A stretch of DNA of 64,000 nt from Mycobacterium sp. (GCF_019247635.1 NZ_JAFBAR010000004.1:1-64000); one strand, 5' to 3'; counted from the stretch's first letter, positions 49,903-60,161 are shown. Translations and numbers: made by a program. Notes: a model not told the origin generated them from the letters alone.

Positions 49903-51657
49903 TCAGGTATCGAAGTACATCATCCCGGTACCGCTGGGGCTGTAGGAGAGGTAGATCGGTATACCGGTGCTACCGGTGGGGTCACCGAACCCCGTGAAGG
50001 GAAAAACGCCGGTATTGAAACTATCCGCGTTTGACACAATTATTGGGTCGTTCGCAGCGGTCACCGTCTCCGAGTACAGCAGTGTCTGATCGGTGCCGTT
50101 GGTGTAGACGTTAATGGTATCTCCCACCGGAAAATTGCCGCCGACCTGACTGCCCGGGATATAGGTTTGCGGGACGCCGCCGTATGCACCACCGGAATCG
50201 ATGTACGCGCCCGTACTAGTTCCCGAAGATATGACAGTCCCGTTAGGGCCAGTGATCGTCACCCCCAACGGGGTGGTCGGACACGGCGCTCCGGAAACCG
50301 AAGCGTAGGACGGTAACGGGTTGGTGGCAGCGAACTCCAGCACGCCCCCCGGGTTGTTAATGAGCACACCTTGACCGAGGTTGCCCGGCAGCGCTTGCAA
50401 AGGGCTGGTGGAGAGCGGGCCGGGGCCCTCCCCATACGGGAAGCCAGGATTCGCCCCAATACCCATGACGGGAAGTCCTTCCATGGGCGAATAATTAGTT
50501 GTAACACCATTATTCGTCACCGAATACGAGGTGATGACACCAACGGTGGTCGGCGCGGTGCTGATTCCATTCCCGAAATTCACCGTTGTTGTATACGTGT
50601 TGTAGGTCTCGGTCACGAAAAGCACGCTGTTGCCGTACTCGACCACCTGACCCGTCGCGGTGGGCGCACCGAGCCACTGTGGATTGACATCTTGGGGTGG
50701 GACCAAAAGACCTGTGGACCCGGTGTCAACCCACACCAGCCCACTGGGGCCACCGCCTACGGAGATGATTGCTATCTCGCGGTCGCCGATCTCATACAGC
50801 GGCGCGGTGGGTGCACCACCACTGACGCCGGTGACCCCGTGCGCGCCCAACATGCCGCCGGCGCCCCCGAGGCCCCCTGCACCACCCGCGACCCCGCCGG
50901 TGCCGCCCGTGCCGCCATTGCCGGCCAGCGACCCGCCGCGGCCGCCGAGACCGCCGGCCGCAAGTGCCCCACCGGTCCCGCCCATCCCGCCGTTGCCCAG
51001 CAGGCCGGCGTAACCGCCGGGACCACCACTAGCGAGAGACCCGCCGATCCCGCCGACGCCGCCGTCGCCCCACAGCCACCCACCACGGCCACCGGCACCG
51101 CCGGACGCGCCGTACCCACCGGCCCCGCCCGTCCCGCCGCTGCCCAGTAGGCCGGCGTCCCCGCCGGCACCGCCGGGCGCTCCTGCGACGACGCCGTTCC
51201 CACCCATCCCGCCGTTGCCGTACAAGATCCCACCCGGCCCGCCGGGAGTCCCGACCCCTTGCGCGTCGGTGCCACCATTGGTGCCGTTGCCGATCAGCGG
51301 GCGCCCCAGCAGCGCGGTGGTGGGTGCATTGACCACGTCGAGCAGTAACCGCTCCACGATCCCCAGCGGTCTGGCGCTGGCGGCCTCAGCCCCGGCGTAC
51401 GAGGCCGAGCCCGCATTGATGAGCTGGACGAACTGCAGGTGAAATGCCGCCGCCTTAGCGCTGAGCGCCTGATAGGACTGCGCATACGCGCCCAACAGCG
51501 TCGCGACGGCGTCGGACACCTCATCGGCGCCCGCGGCCAGCACCCCGGACGTCGGTGCCGCCGCCGCTGCGTTGGCCGCGTCCAGTGCCGAACCAATATT
51601 CGCCAGATTTGTCGCCGCGTCCGTCACCATTTCCGGCGCCGCAATCACATACGACAT
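49903..51657 (-). CDS. PE_PGRS protein with C-terminal pepsin-like aspartic protease domain
   Basis: 584 residues. PE domain ([18 protein letters not shown], to about residue 95) with the ESX-5 export motif YAGAE at 87-91, linker LIGNGTNG, Gly-Gly-x PGRS repeats (about 125-280), then about 299 residues of aspartic protease fold. First active-site Asp311 in [11 protein letters not shown], second Asp487 in [10 protein letters not shown]. This architecture is that of M. marinum PecA and M. tuberculosis PE_PGRS35/PE26, surface proteases that process PE-LipY and themselves. Probably exported by ESX-5. Confidence 0.9.
   Translation of the reverse strand: MSYVIAAPEMVTDAATNLANIGSALDAANAAAAAPTSGVLAAGADEVSDAVATLLGAYAQSYQALSAKAAAFHLQFVQLINAGSASYAGAEAASARPLGIVERLLLDVVNAPTTALLGRPLIGNGTNGGTDAQGVGTPGGPGGILYGNGGMGGNGVVAGAPGGAGGDAGLLGSGGTGGAGGYGASGGAGGRGGWLWGDGGVGGIGGSLASGGPGGYAGLLGNGGMGGTGGALAAGGLGGRGGSLAGNGGTGGTGGVAGGAGGLGGAGGMLGAHGVTGVSGGAPTAPLYEIGDREIAIISVGGGPSGLVWVDTGSTGLLVPPQDVNPQWLGAPTATGQVVEYGNSVLFVTETYNTYTTTVNFGNGISTAPTTVGVITSYSVTNNGVTTNYSPMEGLPVMGIGANPGFPYGEGPGPLSTSPLQALPGNLGQGVLINNPGGVLEFAATNPLPSYASVSGAPCPTTPLGVTITGPNGTVISSGTSTGAYIDSGGAYGGVPQTYIPGSQVGGNFPVGDTINVYTNGTDQTLLYSETVTAANDPIIVSNADSFNTGVFPFTGFGDPTGSTGIPIYLSYSPSGTGMMYFDT
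50815..51290. repeat. PGRS repeat tract of the first PE_PGRS gene
   Basis: Dense GCCGCC/CCGCCG-rich imperfect 9-bp-based repeats encoding (Gly-Gly-Ala/Asn)n on the minus strand; a recombination- and length-variation-prone tract. Confidence 0.85.
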
Positions 51658-51754
51658 CAGCCCTCCAACCGATACGGCAACCGACCGATCGCCACCGAAT
51701 CAGTCAGTAGGCGCGAATCGTATCGCTCTCACGCCGTTAAGCGCGCGGACAAGT

Positions 51755-53086
51755 TCACACTGTCAACCCGGGCGCGCCGCTCGTCCCGCTCATGCCGCCG
51801 AACAGGATCCCCCCGAGGCCGCCGAGTCCACCCGCGCCCGGGATGGCGCCGTTGCCGCCGTTGCCGCCGTCGCCGCCTATGCCGTAGAGGGCAGCGCCGA
51901 AGCCGCCGGGCCCCCCGACCCCGCCCCCGCCGATGCTGGCCCCGCCGGGCCCGCCGTTGCCGCCGGCGCCGAAGAGGTAGCCGCCGATCCCGCCGTGGCC
52001 GCCGTACCCGCCCTGTGCCGCACCGAACACACCCGCCCCGCCGTTCCCGCCGACGCCGAAGAGGATGCCACCCTCGCCGCCGAAGCCGCCGTAGCCGCCG
52101 AAGCCACCGGCGCTGGCCCCGCCTGTCCCGCCGTCGCCGCCGATGCCAACGAGGTAACCGTCGTTGAGCGTGGGATTCAGCAGAAGTCCGAGTAGGTTGA
52201 CGGTCGAGCCACCCTCACCGCCGGTGCCGCCGGCGATGCCACCGATGCCGCCAACGCCGCCGCTAGCGCCGATGCCGACCAGATCGAGGATGGCGCCGGT
52301 GCCGCCAGCTCCGCCGAAACCCCCGAAGTCGCCGGCTCCGCCGGCGCCGCCGATACCGCCGACGCCGTAGAGCAAGCCAGCGGCCGTGCCGCCCACGCCG
52401 CCCGTGCCGCCGGTGCCGCTGGTACTGACGCCGCCGGCCCCGCCGTTGCCGCCGTGACCGAAAAGGAGCGCGGCGGCGCCGCCGGCGCCGCCGTTACCGG
52501 CCCCGGCTCCAATGTCCGCCCCACCAACCCCGCCGGCGCCGCCGGCACCGAAGAACAGTCCGGCGTCCCCGCCGTCACCGCCGTTTTGGCCGGGTGCGCC
52601 GGACCCTCCGGCGCCGCCGTTGCCGATTAATATCCCGCCGGGTGCGCCGTTTTGCCCGGTTCCCGGCGTCCCGTTGGCGCCGTTACCGAGCAGTGGGCGT
52701 CCCGCCAGCGCCTCGGTTGGCGCATTGATCACCCCCAACACGTCTTGCGTCAGGGTGCGCAACGGCTGCAGGAGGGGGTGCGGAAAGGCCCGCAACGGCG
52801 AGGCACTAGCCGCGTCGGTGTCGGTATACGCGGCCCCCGTGCCGTTCAACGCCTGCACAAACTGGGCATGAAACATCGCCGCCTGCGCACTGAGTGCCTG
52901 AAAGTCCTTGGCGTGGCTCGAAAACACCGACGCAATCGCCGCCGACACCTCATCACCGGCAGCTACCATCACCCCGGTTGTCGGGACCGCCGCCGCCGCG
53001 TTGGCCTCGCCGATCACTGCCCCTATACCGGCCAAGTCCGAAGCCGCCGACGCCACCATCTGCGGTACGGCGATCACGAACGACAT
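51755..53086 (-). CDS. PE_PGRS family protein
   Basis: 443 residues. PE domain [20 protein letters not shown] with export motif YTDTD (87-91), linker [17 protein letters not shown], then about 280 residues of Gly-rich PGRS repeats with blocks such as [13 protein letters not shown] and [12 protein letters not shown] that form an extended polyglycine-II/beta-type fold. Ends [14 protein letters not shown], without an extra C-terminal domain. Lies 97 nt upstream of the protease-type PE_PGRS gene on the same strand, so the two may be cotranscribed. Surface-exposed, ESX-5-dependent by family knowledge. Confidence 0.9.
   Translation of the reverse strand: MSFVIAVPQMVASAASDLAGIGAVIGEANAAAAVPTTGVMVAAGDEVSAAIASVFSSHAKDFQALSAQAAMFHAQFVQALNGTGAAYTDTDAASASPLRAFPHPLLQPLRTLTQDVLGVINAPTEALAGRPLLGNGANGTPGTGQNGAPGGILIGNGGAGGSGAPGQNGGDGGDAGLFFGAGGAGGVGGADIGAGAGNGGAGGAAALLFGHGGNGGAGGVSTSGTGGTGGVGGTAAGLLYGVGGIGGAGGAGDFGGFGGAGGTGAILDLVGIGASGGVGGIGGIAGGTGGEGGSTVNLLGLLLNPTLNDGYLVGIGGDGGTGGASAGGFGGYGGFGGEGGILFGVGGNGGAGVFGAAQGGYGGHGGIGGYLFGAGGNGGPGGASIGGGGVGGPGGFGAALYGIGGDGGNGGNGAIPGAGGLGGLGGILFGGMSGTSGAPGLTV
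51785..52690. repeat. PGRS repeat tract of the second PE_PGRS gene
   Basis: About 900 bp of imperfect GCCGCCGGC-type repeats on the plus strand, encoding Gly-Gly-x on the minus strand. Confidence 0.85.
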
Positions 53087-53174
53087 GTAGTAGCACCCTC
53101 CACCGAGGTCGCAGCCCTTGTAGGGGATCTTGTCTTCGTCAGCCTAGTTCCCGCGGAGTAGCGCGGCGCGATCA

Positions 53175-53236
53175 CCGCGAGCGTAACGCCACGGCGATTT
53201 TCCGGCGGCGAATTCGCCGCACCGTTACGCTCGCGG
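53175..53236 (-). terminator. TRIT-like hairpin downstream of rbsK
   Basis: Arms 53175-53197 and 53214-53236 pair at about 20 of 23 positions; the outer part CCGCGAGCGTAACG is perfect. Same family as the hairpins at 16521, 40702 and 49637. Placed to end rbsK transcription and shield the divergent PE_PGRS promoter. Confidence 0.68.
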
Positions 53237-53422
53237 GCGCATGGATTCCGGCGCGGTAAGGCGGCTATCGGACTGCGCTGTTCGCCGGCGCGAACGCGGC
53301 GAAATAACTTGCCCAATACGGTTCTCACGCTCCGCTCCGGCCCCGCGCATCGCGACCGCGCTCGAGCCCAACAGGTCACCCAGTTCGGCCGGCAGATAAC
53401 CCTGTGCCGTCAGTCGCGCCAT
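53225..53422 (-). CDS. Possible small protein or gene remnant after rbsK
   Basis: 65 codons from ATG, 4 nt after the rbsK stop. The start MARLTAQGYLPAELGDLLGSS resembles the last helix of TIM-barrel amidohydrolases (GYxxxELxxLLGxNA), and the rest is Arg-rich without pattern. Either a short co-translated protein or the tail of a lost hydrolase gene. Confidence 0.3.
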   Translation of the reverse strand: MARLTAQGYLPAELGDLLGSSAVAMRGAGAERENRIGQVISPRSRRRTAQSDSRLTAPESMRPRA

Positions 53423-53426
53423 GAAC

Positions 53427-54287
53427 TCAGTCGGCCACAGCGGCGATCACGTCTGAGGTCGGCGCGCAGTCCCCGGCGCCGGGCACCAATGTGGCGAGCG
53501 CACCCGCGGCGCAGGCCCGCCGCAACGCGCGCAGTCGGTGCTCCGGTGATCCCGGGTTGGGCGGCCAATTCGCGGCCAGGACTCCGGCGAACACATCGCC
53601 GGCACCGGTGGTGTCCACCGCCGTCACCGCCGGCGCGGGCACCTGGAACTCCCCGTCCGTGCCGACGTACCGGGCGCCGTCGGCGCCCTGGGTGACCACG
53701 AGGTGGGTTGGCCGCCAATGCCATTCGGCCGCCTCCTGTTCGTTCGCGATCACCACGTCGGTAGCCGCGGCCAGTTCGGCCAGGGCGTCTCCGTCCCGGC
53801 CCGCCGGTGAGGCATTGACGATGACGACCGCTCCGGCCGACCGGGCTTGCCGTGCCGCGGCTACCGCTGCCGCAACCGGAATCTCCAACTGGGTCAACAA
53901 CACATCGCAATCGGTGACCACCGACGGGGACAGCGTCAGGCACGCATTCGCACCCGGCGCAACCACGATGGTGTTCTCGGCGGCGGCGTCGACCACGATG
54001 ATCGCCGTCCCGCTCGGCCCGGGCCGTTCGATCATGCCGTCCAGCCCAACCCCATTGGCCCGCAGGTGTGCCCGCAGCTGTGCGGCGGCGGGATCGTCGC
54101 CGACGGCGCCGACGAAGCGAACCCGCGCACCGGCGCGCGCCGCGGCGACCGCTTGATTGCCGCCCTTGCCGCCGGGCGCCCTGGTCAACGAGGATGCCAG
54201 TACCGTTTCGCCGGGGCGCGGCAGGCGAGCCACGTCCAGTGTCAGATCGAGGTTTACGCTGCCGACCACGCAGACTCGCGTTGCCAT
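53427..54287 (-). CDS. rbsK: Ribokinase (PfkB family)
   Basis: 286 residues from ATG 54287 (MATRVCVVGSVNLDL); the reading frame extends further upstream but only this start gives the family N-terminus. Signature 1 APGGKGGNQAVAAARAG and signature 2 DTTGAGDVFAGVLAANW with the catalytic Asp. Phosphorylates ribose to ribose-5-phosphate, upstream of the pentose pathway that RpiB serves. Orthologue of Rv2436. Confidence 0.93.
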   Translation of the reverse strand: MATRVCVVGSVNLDLTLDVARLPRPGETVLASSLTRAPGGKGGNQAVAAARAGARVRFVGAVGDDPAAAQLRAHLRANGVGLDGMIERPGPSGTAIIVVDAAAENTIVVAPGANACLTLSPSVVTDCDVLLTQLEIPVAAAVAAARQARSAGAVVIVNASPAGRDGDALAELAAATDVVIANEQEAAEWHWRPTHLVVTQGADGARYVGTDGEFQVPAPAVTAVDTTGAGDVFAGVLAANWPPNPGSPEHRLRALRRACAAGALATLVPGAGDCAPTSDVIAAVAD

Positions 54288-54463
54288 TCCGTCGACGTTA
54301 GTCGCTTCGGTCCGGGTGAGAAATCTGGGGACGGGCCGACCGGCCCTGACGCTTCGGGGGATGTCTGCGGTTATGTCGGTGCGCAGCATCACTATTCGAT
54401 GAAACCCTGGATACGGGCCGGCCTCAGTTTCGGCTAAACGCCGATATGTTCGCGGCTGCGGGC

Positions 54464-54469
54464 TAGTCT
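54464..54469 (+). promoter_or_regulatory. -10 box of a leaderless promoter for the cyclase-like gene
   Basis: TAGTCT, 5 nt, then GTG 54475; no ribosome site is visible. Confidence 0.5.
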
Positions 54470-54474
54470 GCAGC

Positions 54475-56718
54475 GTGACCGGGAGCACACGGCAACAGGC
54501 AACAGCACGGAGCAAGCCGGTAGCAGAAGGAAGCCGATTGACATCGGGTGAGCCAATAGAGTCGGTGCCGGGAAACGAAACCGCCCCGGCCAGAAGGCGT
54601 GTGCGGCGTCCTTTGCTGTGGACGCGATTCCGATTCGGGATCCAGTCCAAGATCCTGGTGGCGATGCTGTTGTCAAGCATCCTGGGCGTCGGGGTCATCG
54701 CGCTGATCGGCGCGGTATCCGGCCGCAGCGCGTTGCGGGAAGTCGAGTCCGAGCGACTGGTCGAGTTGCGCGAATCGCAGAAGCGGCAGGTCGAGGCGCT
54801 GTTCAAGGAGGTAAGCAGCGCGCTGATCGTCTACAGCGGCGGATTCAGTATCGTCCAGGCGACCGAGGCGTTCACCACGGGCTTCAACGAATTAAACAAT
54901 GCCACGATCACTCCGGCCCAGCAGCAGTCGGTTGTCAATTATTACCAAAACCAGATGCTTAAGCCCGTCAAACGGGCAACAGGTGAGGATATCGACCTCG
55001 ACGCGGTGCTGCCAACTTCCAACGCGCAGAGGTATCTTCAGGCGTACTACACCGCCGCCTCCACACCCGACTCCGTGCCCGTGCTGGACGCCGGTGACGG
55101 CAGCGCCTGGACGGCCGCCAACGCGCGGTTCAACTTTTATATGCGTGGCATCGTCACCCGCTTTGACTACCGGGACGCGCTCCTGCTGGACTTGCAGGGC
55201 AATGTCGTCTACTCCGTGGATAAGGGCCCTGACCTCGGGACAAATGTCCTCACCGGCCCGTATCGCGAGTCAAAGCTGCGAGACGCGTACCAAAAAGCGT
55301 TGCGCTCCAACGATGTCGACTTCGTCTGGGTCACCGATTTCCAGCCGTACCAGCCGCTACTCGAAGCCCCCACCGCGTGGGTGGTGTCGCCAGTCGGGAT
55401 GAACGGCAAGATTACCGGTGTCATGGCGCTCCCGGTGCCGATCGCGAAGATCAACAAGATCATGACCGCGAACAGGCACTGGGAGGACGCCGGGATGGGC
55501 CCGTCGACTGAGACCTATCTCGCGGGCCCCGACGACCTGATGCGTTCGGATTCAAGGGACTTCCTGGAAGACCCGCAGGAATACCGGCGCACGGCGATAA
55601 CCGCCGGCACGCCGCCCGACGTCGTCGACCGGGCGATCCGGTTGGGCGGCACGACGTTGGTGCAGCCGGTTCCGAGTTCCGGTCTTCGTGCCGCCCAACG
55701 TGGCGAGACCGGGGTGGTCACCGGCATCGATTACATGGGCAACAGGGAATTGGAAGCCTACGCCCCGTTGAATATCGAGCACTCCGACTTGCACTGGTCG
55801 ATCCTGGCGACGCGAGACGACTCCGATGCTTTTGCGCGCCTGGGCAAGTTCAGCAAAACGCTCTCAATCGCCGTCACGGCTATGGTTTTCGTCATATGTG
55901 TGGCCTCGATGCTGATCGCCCAGGCGGCGGTGCGACCGGTCCGGCGCCTCGAGGAAGGCACGCGAAAGATCAGTTCGGGCGACTACGACATCAACATCCC
56001 GGTGACAGCGCGAGACGAAATCGGTGACCTTACTGCGGCTTTCAATGAGATGAGCCGCAATCTGGCGATCAAGGAAGAGTTGCTCAACGAGCAGCGCAGC
56101 GAAAACAATCGGATGCTGCTGGCGCTCATGCCGGAATCTGTTGTCCAGCGGTACCGCGAGGGCGAGTCGACCATCGCGCAGAAGCACCAGGACGTCGCCA
56201 TTGTCTTCGCCGATATCGTTGGGCTCGACGAGATTTCCAACGATCTATCGGGCGCCGAATTGGTCGGGATCGTCGACGAACTGTTCCGTCAGTTCGATGC
56301 GGCCGCCGAAGCCCTGGGCGTCGAACGGATCCGCACGTTCCACAACGGCTACCTCGCCAGCTGCGGGGTGATCACCCCGCGTCTGGACAGCATCCACCGC
56401 AGCGTCGAGTTTGCCGTTGAGATGCAGCGGATCATCGAGCGTTTCAATGGTCAAACCGGTCGTGATCTGGGTCTGCGGGTCGGCATCAACACCGGCAACG
56501 TCATCAGCGGGTTGGTCGGGCAGTCCAGTCTGGTCTATGACATGTGGGGCGGCGCGGTGAGTATGGCCTACCAAATGCACAGGGGGGCGGCGCAACCCGG
56601 CATCTACGTGGCCACACCGGTATACGAGGCGATGCGCGACGTCCGGCAGTTCACCCAGTCGGGCACGATTTCGGTCGGTGGGACCGAGCAGACGATCTAC
56701 CGGTTGTCGGAGCGATGA
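54475..56718 (+). CDS. Membrane cyclase-homology sensor protein with degenerate active site (Rv2435c-like)
   Basis: 747 residues. Cytoplasmic N-tail, TM1 (about 60-85, ILVAMLLSSILGVGVIALIG), a large Cache-like extracytoplasmic domain (about 90-460), TM2 (AVTAMVFVICVASMLIA), HAMP (VRPVRRLEEGTRKISSGDYDINI), then a class III nucleotide cyclase domain. The first metal Asp580 (VFADIVG) is present. The second is Asn624 in RTFHNGYLA, the transition-state Asn and Arg are Ser696 and Gln700 (WGGAVSMAYQMH), and the base-specifying Lys is Arg620. It therefore probably cannot make cAMP and acts as a sensor. Overlaps the MscS gene (ATGA). Confidence 0.9.
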   Translation: MTGSTRQQATARSKPVAEGSRLTSGEPIESVPGNETAPARRRVRRPLLWTRFRFGIQSKILVAMLLSSILGVGVIALIGAVSGRSALREVESERLVELRESQKRQVEALFKEVSSALIVYSGGFSIVQATEAFTTGFNELNNATITPAQQQSVVNYYQNQMLKPVKRATGEDIDLDAVLPTSNAQRYLQAYYTAASTPDSVPVLDAGDGSAWTAANARFNFYMRGIVTRFDYRDALLLDLQGNVVYSVDKGPDLGTNVLTGPYRESKLRDAYQKALRSNDVDFVWVTDFQPYQPLLEAPTAWVVSPVGMNGKITGVMALPVPIAKINKIMTANRHWEDAGMGPSTETYLAGPDDLMRSDSRDFLEDPQEYRRTAITAGTPPDVVDRAIRLGGTTLVQPVPSSGLRAAQRGETGVVTGIDYMGNRELEAYAPLNIEHSDLHWSILATRDDSDAFARLGKFSKTLSIAVTAMVFVICVASMLIAQAAVRPVRRLEEGTRKISSGDYDINIPVTARDEIGDLTAAFNEMSRNLAIKEELLNEQRSENNRMLLALMPESVVQRYREGESTIAQKHQDVAIVFADIVGLDEISNDLSGAELVGIVDELFRQFDAAAEALGVERIRTFHNGYLASCGVITPRLDSIHRSVEFAVEMQRIIERFNGQTGRDLGLRVGINTGNVISGLVGQSSLVYDMWGGAVSMAYQMHRGAAQPGIYVATPVYEAMRDVRQFTQSGTISVGGTEQTIYRLSER

Positions 56719-58121
56719 TGAACGCGTTCCACGCGTCGTGGTTCTACTGGACGGTCGCGATCGCCATCGGACTTCCCTGCGCGCTGATCGTTCTCACCGA
56801 GTTGCAAAACTCACTCACCCGCAGGAACAGCGGGCTGGCCAGGCAAGTAAGCCTGCTGCGCAATTTCCTGCTGCCGCTTGGCGCGCTGTTGCTGCTGCTT
56901 GTCAAGGCCTCACAGATCCCCGCCGGGCTGGGCCCGGTGCGAATCCTCACCACCGCCTTCGGCTTCCTGGTCCTGGTGCTGTTGCTGTCCGGGCTCAACG
57001 CTACGGTTTTCGAGGGCGCGCCCGAAAACAGTTGGCGCAAACGGGTACCGGCGATCTTCCTCGACGTCGGCCGCTTCGGGCTCATCGGTGTGGGTCTGGC
57101 GCTGATCCTGTCTTACATCTGGGGCGTGCGGGTGGGTGGCCTGTTCACCGCGCTGGGTGTCACGTCGGTGGTCATCGGCCTGATGCTGCAGAACTCCGTA
57201 GGACAGATCGTGTCGGGCTTGTTCATGCTGTTCGAGCAACCCTTCCGGATCAACGACTGGCTGGACACGCAGACGGCGCGTGGGCGGGTCGTCGAGGTCA
57301 ACTGGCGCGCGGTCCACATACAGACCGGCAGCGGGCTGCGGATCATGCCGAACTCGATGCTGGCCACCACGTCATTCACCAACATGAGCCGACCCGCAGG
57401 TACGCACAAGTGCTCGATGACGACCACGTTTTCCACGGCCGATTCGCCCGACAAAGTGTGCGCGACGCTGACGCGGGTGGCGGGCGCGCTGCCGTTGCTC
57501 CAGGCGGGCACAACGCCCACCTCGGTCGCGCTGGGCGGCGGCGAGTACCGCACCAATGTCAGGCTGTACTCACCCGCCGACGACGGAGCCACCCAGTCGA
57601 CTTTCGTGCGTTGGCTCTGGTACGCCTCTCGGCGGGAGGGGCTCCATCTGGACGGCGCCACCGACGACTTCTCGACGCCCGAACGGGTCAAGGAGGCGTT
57701 GCGCACTGTGGTGGCGCCGGAGTTGCGGCTGACCCTGCCTGATCAGCAGATGCTGGCTCCGTACGCCAAGGTCGTGCGATACGGCGCTGACGAAATCGTG
57801 CAGTACGCGGGGACGGTACCCAAGATGATGATGTTCCTGGTCACCGGAAGCGTGCGGCTGACCGTGATCGACGAGAACGGTGTCGTCATTCCGGTCTCCA
57901 CCCTGGACCAGGGCTCGTTTCTCGGTATCACCGCGCTGACCCGGCAACCGAATCTCGCCGGTGCCTACGCGCTCGAGGAGGTGACCGCCTTGGAGATCCA
58001 GCGCGAACACCTAGAGCAGATCGTGATGAGCAAATCGATGCTGCTGCAGGACCTGGGCCGGCTCATCGAAGAGCGGCAGAGCGAGGCGCGGCGGATGATG
58101 CGGCGCGAGCGCGTCAGCTGA
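56715..58121 (+). CDS. MscS-type channel with cyclic-nucleotide-binding domain (Rv2434c-like)
   Basis: 468 residues from ATG 56715, overlapping the cyclase-like stop by 4 nt. Four to five transmembrane helices at the N-terminus; the MscS pore region is LGVTSVVIGLMLQNSVGQIVSGLFMLFEQPF and the beta domain is INDWLDTQTARGRVVEVNWRAV. The C-terminal cNMP-binding fold (about 345-440) has VRYGADEIVQYAGTVPKMMMFLVTGSVRLTV and DQGSFLGITALT. A mechanosensitive channel gated or tuned by nucleotide or its sensor partner; the canonical phosphate-binding RxA of CAP-like domains is not obvious. Confidence 0.92.
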   Translation: MMNAFHASWFYWTVAIAIGLPCALIVLTELQNSLTRRNSGLARQVSLLRNFLLPLGALLLLLVKASQIPAGLGPVRILTTAFGFLVLVLLLSGLNATVFEGAPENSWRKRVPAIFLDVGRFGLIGVGLALILSYIWGVRVGGLFTALGVTSVVIGLMLQNSVGQIVSGLFMLFEQPFRINDWLDTQTARGRVVEVNWRAVHIQTGSGLRIMPNSMLATTSFTNMSRPAGTHKCSMTTTFSTADSPDKVCATLTRVAGALPLLQAGTTPTSVALGGGEYRTNVRLYSPADDGATQSTFVRWLWYASRREGLHLDGATDDFSTPERVKEALRTVVAPELRLTLPDQQMLAPYAKVVRYGADEIVQYAGTVPKMMMFLVTGSVRLTVIDENGVVIPVSTLDQGSFLGITALTRQPNLAGAYALEEVTALEIQREHLEQIVMSKSMLLQDLGRLIEERQSEARRMMRRERVS

Positions 58122-58289
58122 ACCGGTGCCGGCGGCGCCGGGCCGCGGGCATGTCAGGTACGCGCAAGCGCCGAAGTTTCGGCCGAAACACTTCGCCGAA
58201 CTCCTGGTCGGGATAGCGTTTGCCACAGAGGTCCGCGAAGTGGGCGGCGGGCCTCGTCCTGCCACACCAAACATGGGAGATGTGTTGAA

Positions 58290-58802
58290 ATGTTTCCTTT
58301 TGCCGGCGCCGTCCGGTTGATCTGCGTTAGCGCGGCGATGGTCGTCGGGGCTACGGCTGTTGCCCTCCCGGCCTGGGCGGATCCGAACAAGCTGATGGGC
58401 ATGCTGCCGGCGGGTTTCTCGTCCAGTAATTGCCAGGAGGCGACGCCGAAGCCGCCCGCATTGGAAAAAGTGACGTGCGATCAAAGCAGCGAGCCTGGTG
58501 GTCCGACCGCCGCCGTATTCGGGTTGTTCGGCAACGCCAATGACGTGGCCTCGGGTTTCCAAACCGTGGCGGAAAAAGTGACGATTTCGCCGTCGTGCCC
58601 GGGAAACCAGTCGTCCCCTGGCACATGGACTTTCGCCAGTAACGGTCAAACCGGTGGCCAGGTGGAGTGCGGGACCATCGGCGACGACTCCGGTAAAAGC
58701 GCGGTGGTTGTCTGGTCGGACAATGCCAAGTTGAGGGTCGGCGTCGTTCGGGGCCCCGACATCGCCAGCCTCTATCAGTGGTGGGGTAAGAAGTCCGGGT
58801 AG
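58290..58802 (+). CDS. Secreted protein of unknown function
   Basis: 170 residues. Signal peptide (FAGAVRLICVSAAMVVGATAVALPAWA, cleavage near 30). The mature domain starts DPNKLMGMLPAGFSSSNCQEA and contains four Cys (NCQEA, VTCDQ, SPSCPG, VECGT), two likely disulfides, and a pattern (KVTCDQSS...PGGPTAAVFGLF) recalling the small extracellular domains found as free proteins or fused to Ser/Thr kinases in mycobacteria. No lipobox. Stands alone between the MscS gene and proA. Function unknown. Confidence 0.75.
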   Translation: MFPFAGAVRLICVSAAMVVGATAVALPAWADPNKLMGMLPAGFSSSNCQEATPKPPALEKVTCDQSSEPGGPTAAVFGLFGNANDVASGFQTVAEKVTISPSCPGNQSSPGTWTFASNGQTGGQVECGTIGDDSGKSAVVVWSDNAKLRVGVVRGPDIASLYQWWGKKSG

Positions 58803-58892
58803 CGGCGCCGCAATCGACACCAGCAAGACGGGCGGGCCCGGCAATCGCGTCAGCGCTGGTGGGCGTGATCTCCACCGTATGACAAGGCCCGA

Positions 58893-58898
58893 TACCCT
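58893..58898 (+). promoter_or_regulatory. -10 box of a leaderless proA promoter
   Basis: TACCCT, 6 nt, then ATG 58905. This favours ATG 58905 over the overlapping GTG 58902. Confidence 0.55.
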
Positions 58899-58904
58899 GG
58901 GGTG

Positions 58905-60161
58905 ATGAGTGTGCAAGCGCCCTCGTCTCCTGACCTGCGTCAAGCGGTGCACGACGCCGCGCGGCGCGCGCGAGTGGCCGCCCGCGTGCTGGCCTGCACG
59001 GCCACGGCGGTCAAGGACCGCGCGCTGCACGCCGCGGCCGACGAGATATTGGCCCACGCCGATGAGATCCTGGCCGCCAACGCGGACGACCTCGACGCGG
59101 CTCGAGTCGCCAACACCCCCGCCGCCATGCTCGACCGGCTGGCCCTGAATAAGCAGCGCATCGACGGCATCGCCGCCGGTCTGCGGCAGGTCGCCGGCCT
59201 GCCCGATCCGATCGGCGAAGTACTGCGCGGCTATACCCTGCCCAACGGGCTGCAGCTGCGCCAACAGCGCGTCCCGCTCGGGGTGGTCGGCATGATCTAC
59301 GAGGGCCGCCCCAACGTCACCGTGGATGCATTCGGGCTGACGCTCAAGTCCGGCAACGCCACGCTGTTGCGCGGCAGTTCGTCGGCGGCGAACTCCAATG
59401 CAGCGCTCGTCATGGTGCTGCGTGGCGCGCTGGTTGGCCAGGAGCTGCCCGCCGACGCGGTCCAATTGCTGTCGGCCGCCGACCGCTCCACGGTGACCCA
59501 CCTCATTCAGGCTCGCGGTCTGGTGGACGTGGCGATCCCGCGCGGGGGAGCGGGCCTGATCGAGGCGGTGGTGCGCGACGCGCAGGTGCCGACCATCGAG
59601 ACGGGCGTCGGCAACTGTCACGTGTACGTGCACGAAGCCGCCGACCTGGAGGTCGCCGAACGGATCCTGCTGAACTCCAAGACCCGCCGCCCCAGCGTCT
59701 GCAATGCCGCCGAGACGCTGCTGGTCGATGCGGCGATCGCCGGCGCGGCGATGCCCAGGCTGCTTAACGGGTTGCAGGAGGCCGGTGTCACCCCTCACCT
59801 CGACCCCGCTGAGGACGACCTGCGCCGCGAATATCTAAGCATGGACATCGCGGTGGCGGTGGTCGACGGGCTGGACGCCGCGATCGCCCACATCAACGAG
59901 TTCGGCACCGGGCACACCGAGGCGATCATCACAACCAATCTTGCTGCGGCCCAACGATTTACCGAACAAGTCGATGCGGCCGCGGTGATGGTGAACGCGT
60001 CGACCGCGTTCACCGACGGCGAGCAGTTCGGCTTCGGCGCCGAGATCGGCATCTCCACCCAGAAGCTGCACGCCCGCGGCCCGATGGGATTGCCGGAATT
60101 GACCTCAACCAAGTGGATCGTCTGGGGCTCATCCGTTGCCGGCCACACCCGCCCCGCTTGA
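58905..60161 (+). CDS. proA: Gamma-glutamyl phosphate reductase
   Basis: 418 residues from ATG 58905 ([15 protein letters not shown]). Aldehyde-dehydrogenase-like fold; the active-site Cys lies in [22 protein letters not shown]-binding region [18 protein letters not shown], and C-terminal signature [20 protein letters not shown]. Second step of proline synthesis after ProB (42273). Orthologue of Rv2427c. 27 nt before the MoxR gene. Confidence 0.96.
   Translation: MSVQAPSSPDLRQAVHDAARRARVAARVLACTATAVKDRALHAAADEILAHADEILAANADDLDAARVANTPAAMLDRLALNKQRIDGIAAGLRQVAGLPDPIGEVLRGYTLPNGLQLRQQRVPLGVVGMIYEGRPNVTVDAFGLTLKSGNATLLRGSSSAANSNAALVMVLRGALVGQELPADAVQLLSAADRSTVTHLIQARGLVDVAIPRGGAGLIEAVVRDAQVPTIETGVGNCHVYVHEAADLEVAERILLNSKTRRPSVCNAAETLLVDAAIAGAAMPRLLNGLQEAGVTPHLDPAEDDLRREYLSMDIAVAVVDGLDAAIAHINEFGTGHTEAIITTNLAAAQRFTEQVDAAAVMVNASTAFTDGEQFGFGAEIGISTQKLHARGPMGLPELTSTKWIVWGSSVAGHTRPA

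Larger units (their letters stand above)
53087..53426. other. Region between PE_PGRS and rbsK
   Basis: Holds the PE_PGRS upstream sequence, a TRIT-like hairpin (53175-53236) and a doubtful 65-codon minus-strand frame (53225-53422). Nothing else is recognised. Confidence 0.5.

Noticed and set aside
50815..52690. Possible CRISPR-like or satellite array
   Set aside because: The regular spacing comes from Gly-Gly-x codons of PGRS proteins; there are no unique spacers or cas genes.
54288..54806. Longer N-terminus of rbsK
   Set aside because: Runs into the divergent cyclase-like gene; only the ATG at 54287 gives the ribokinase N-terminus.
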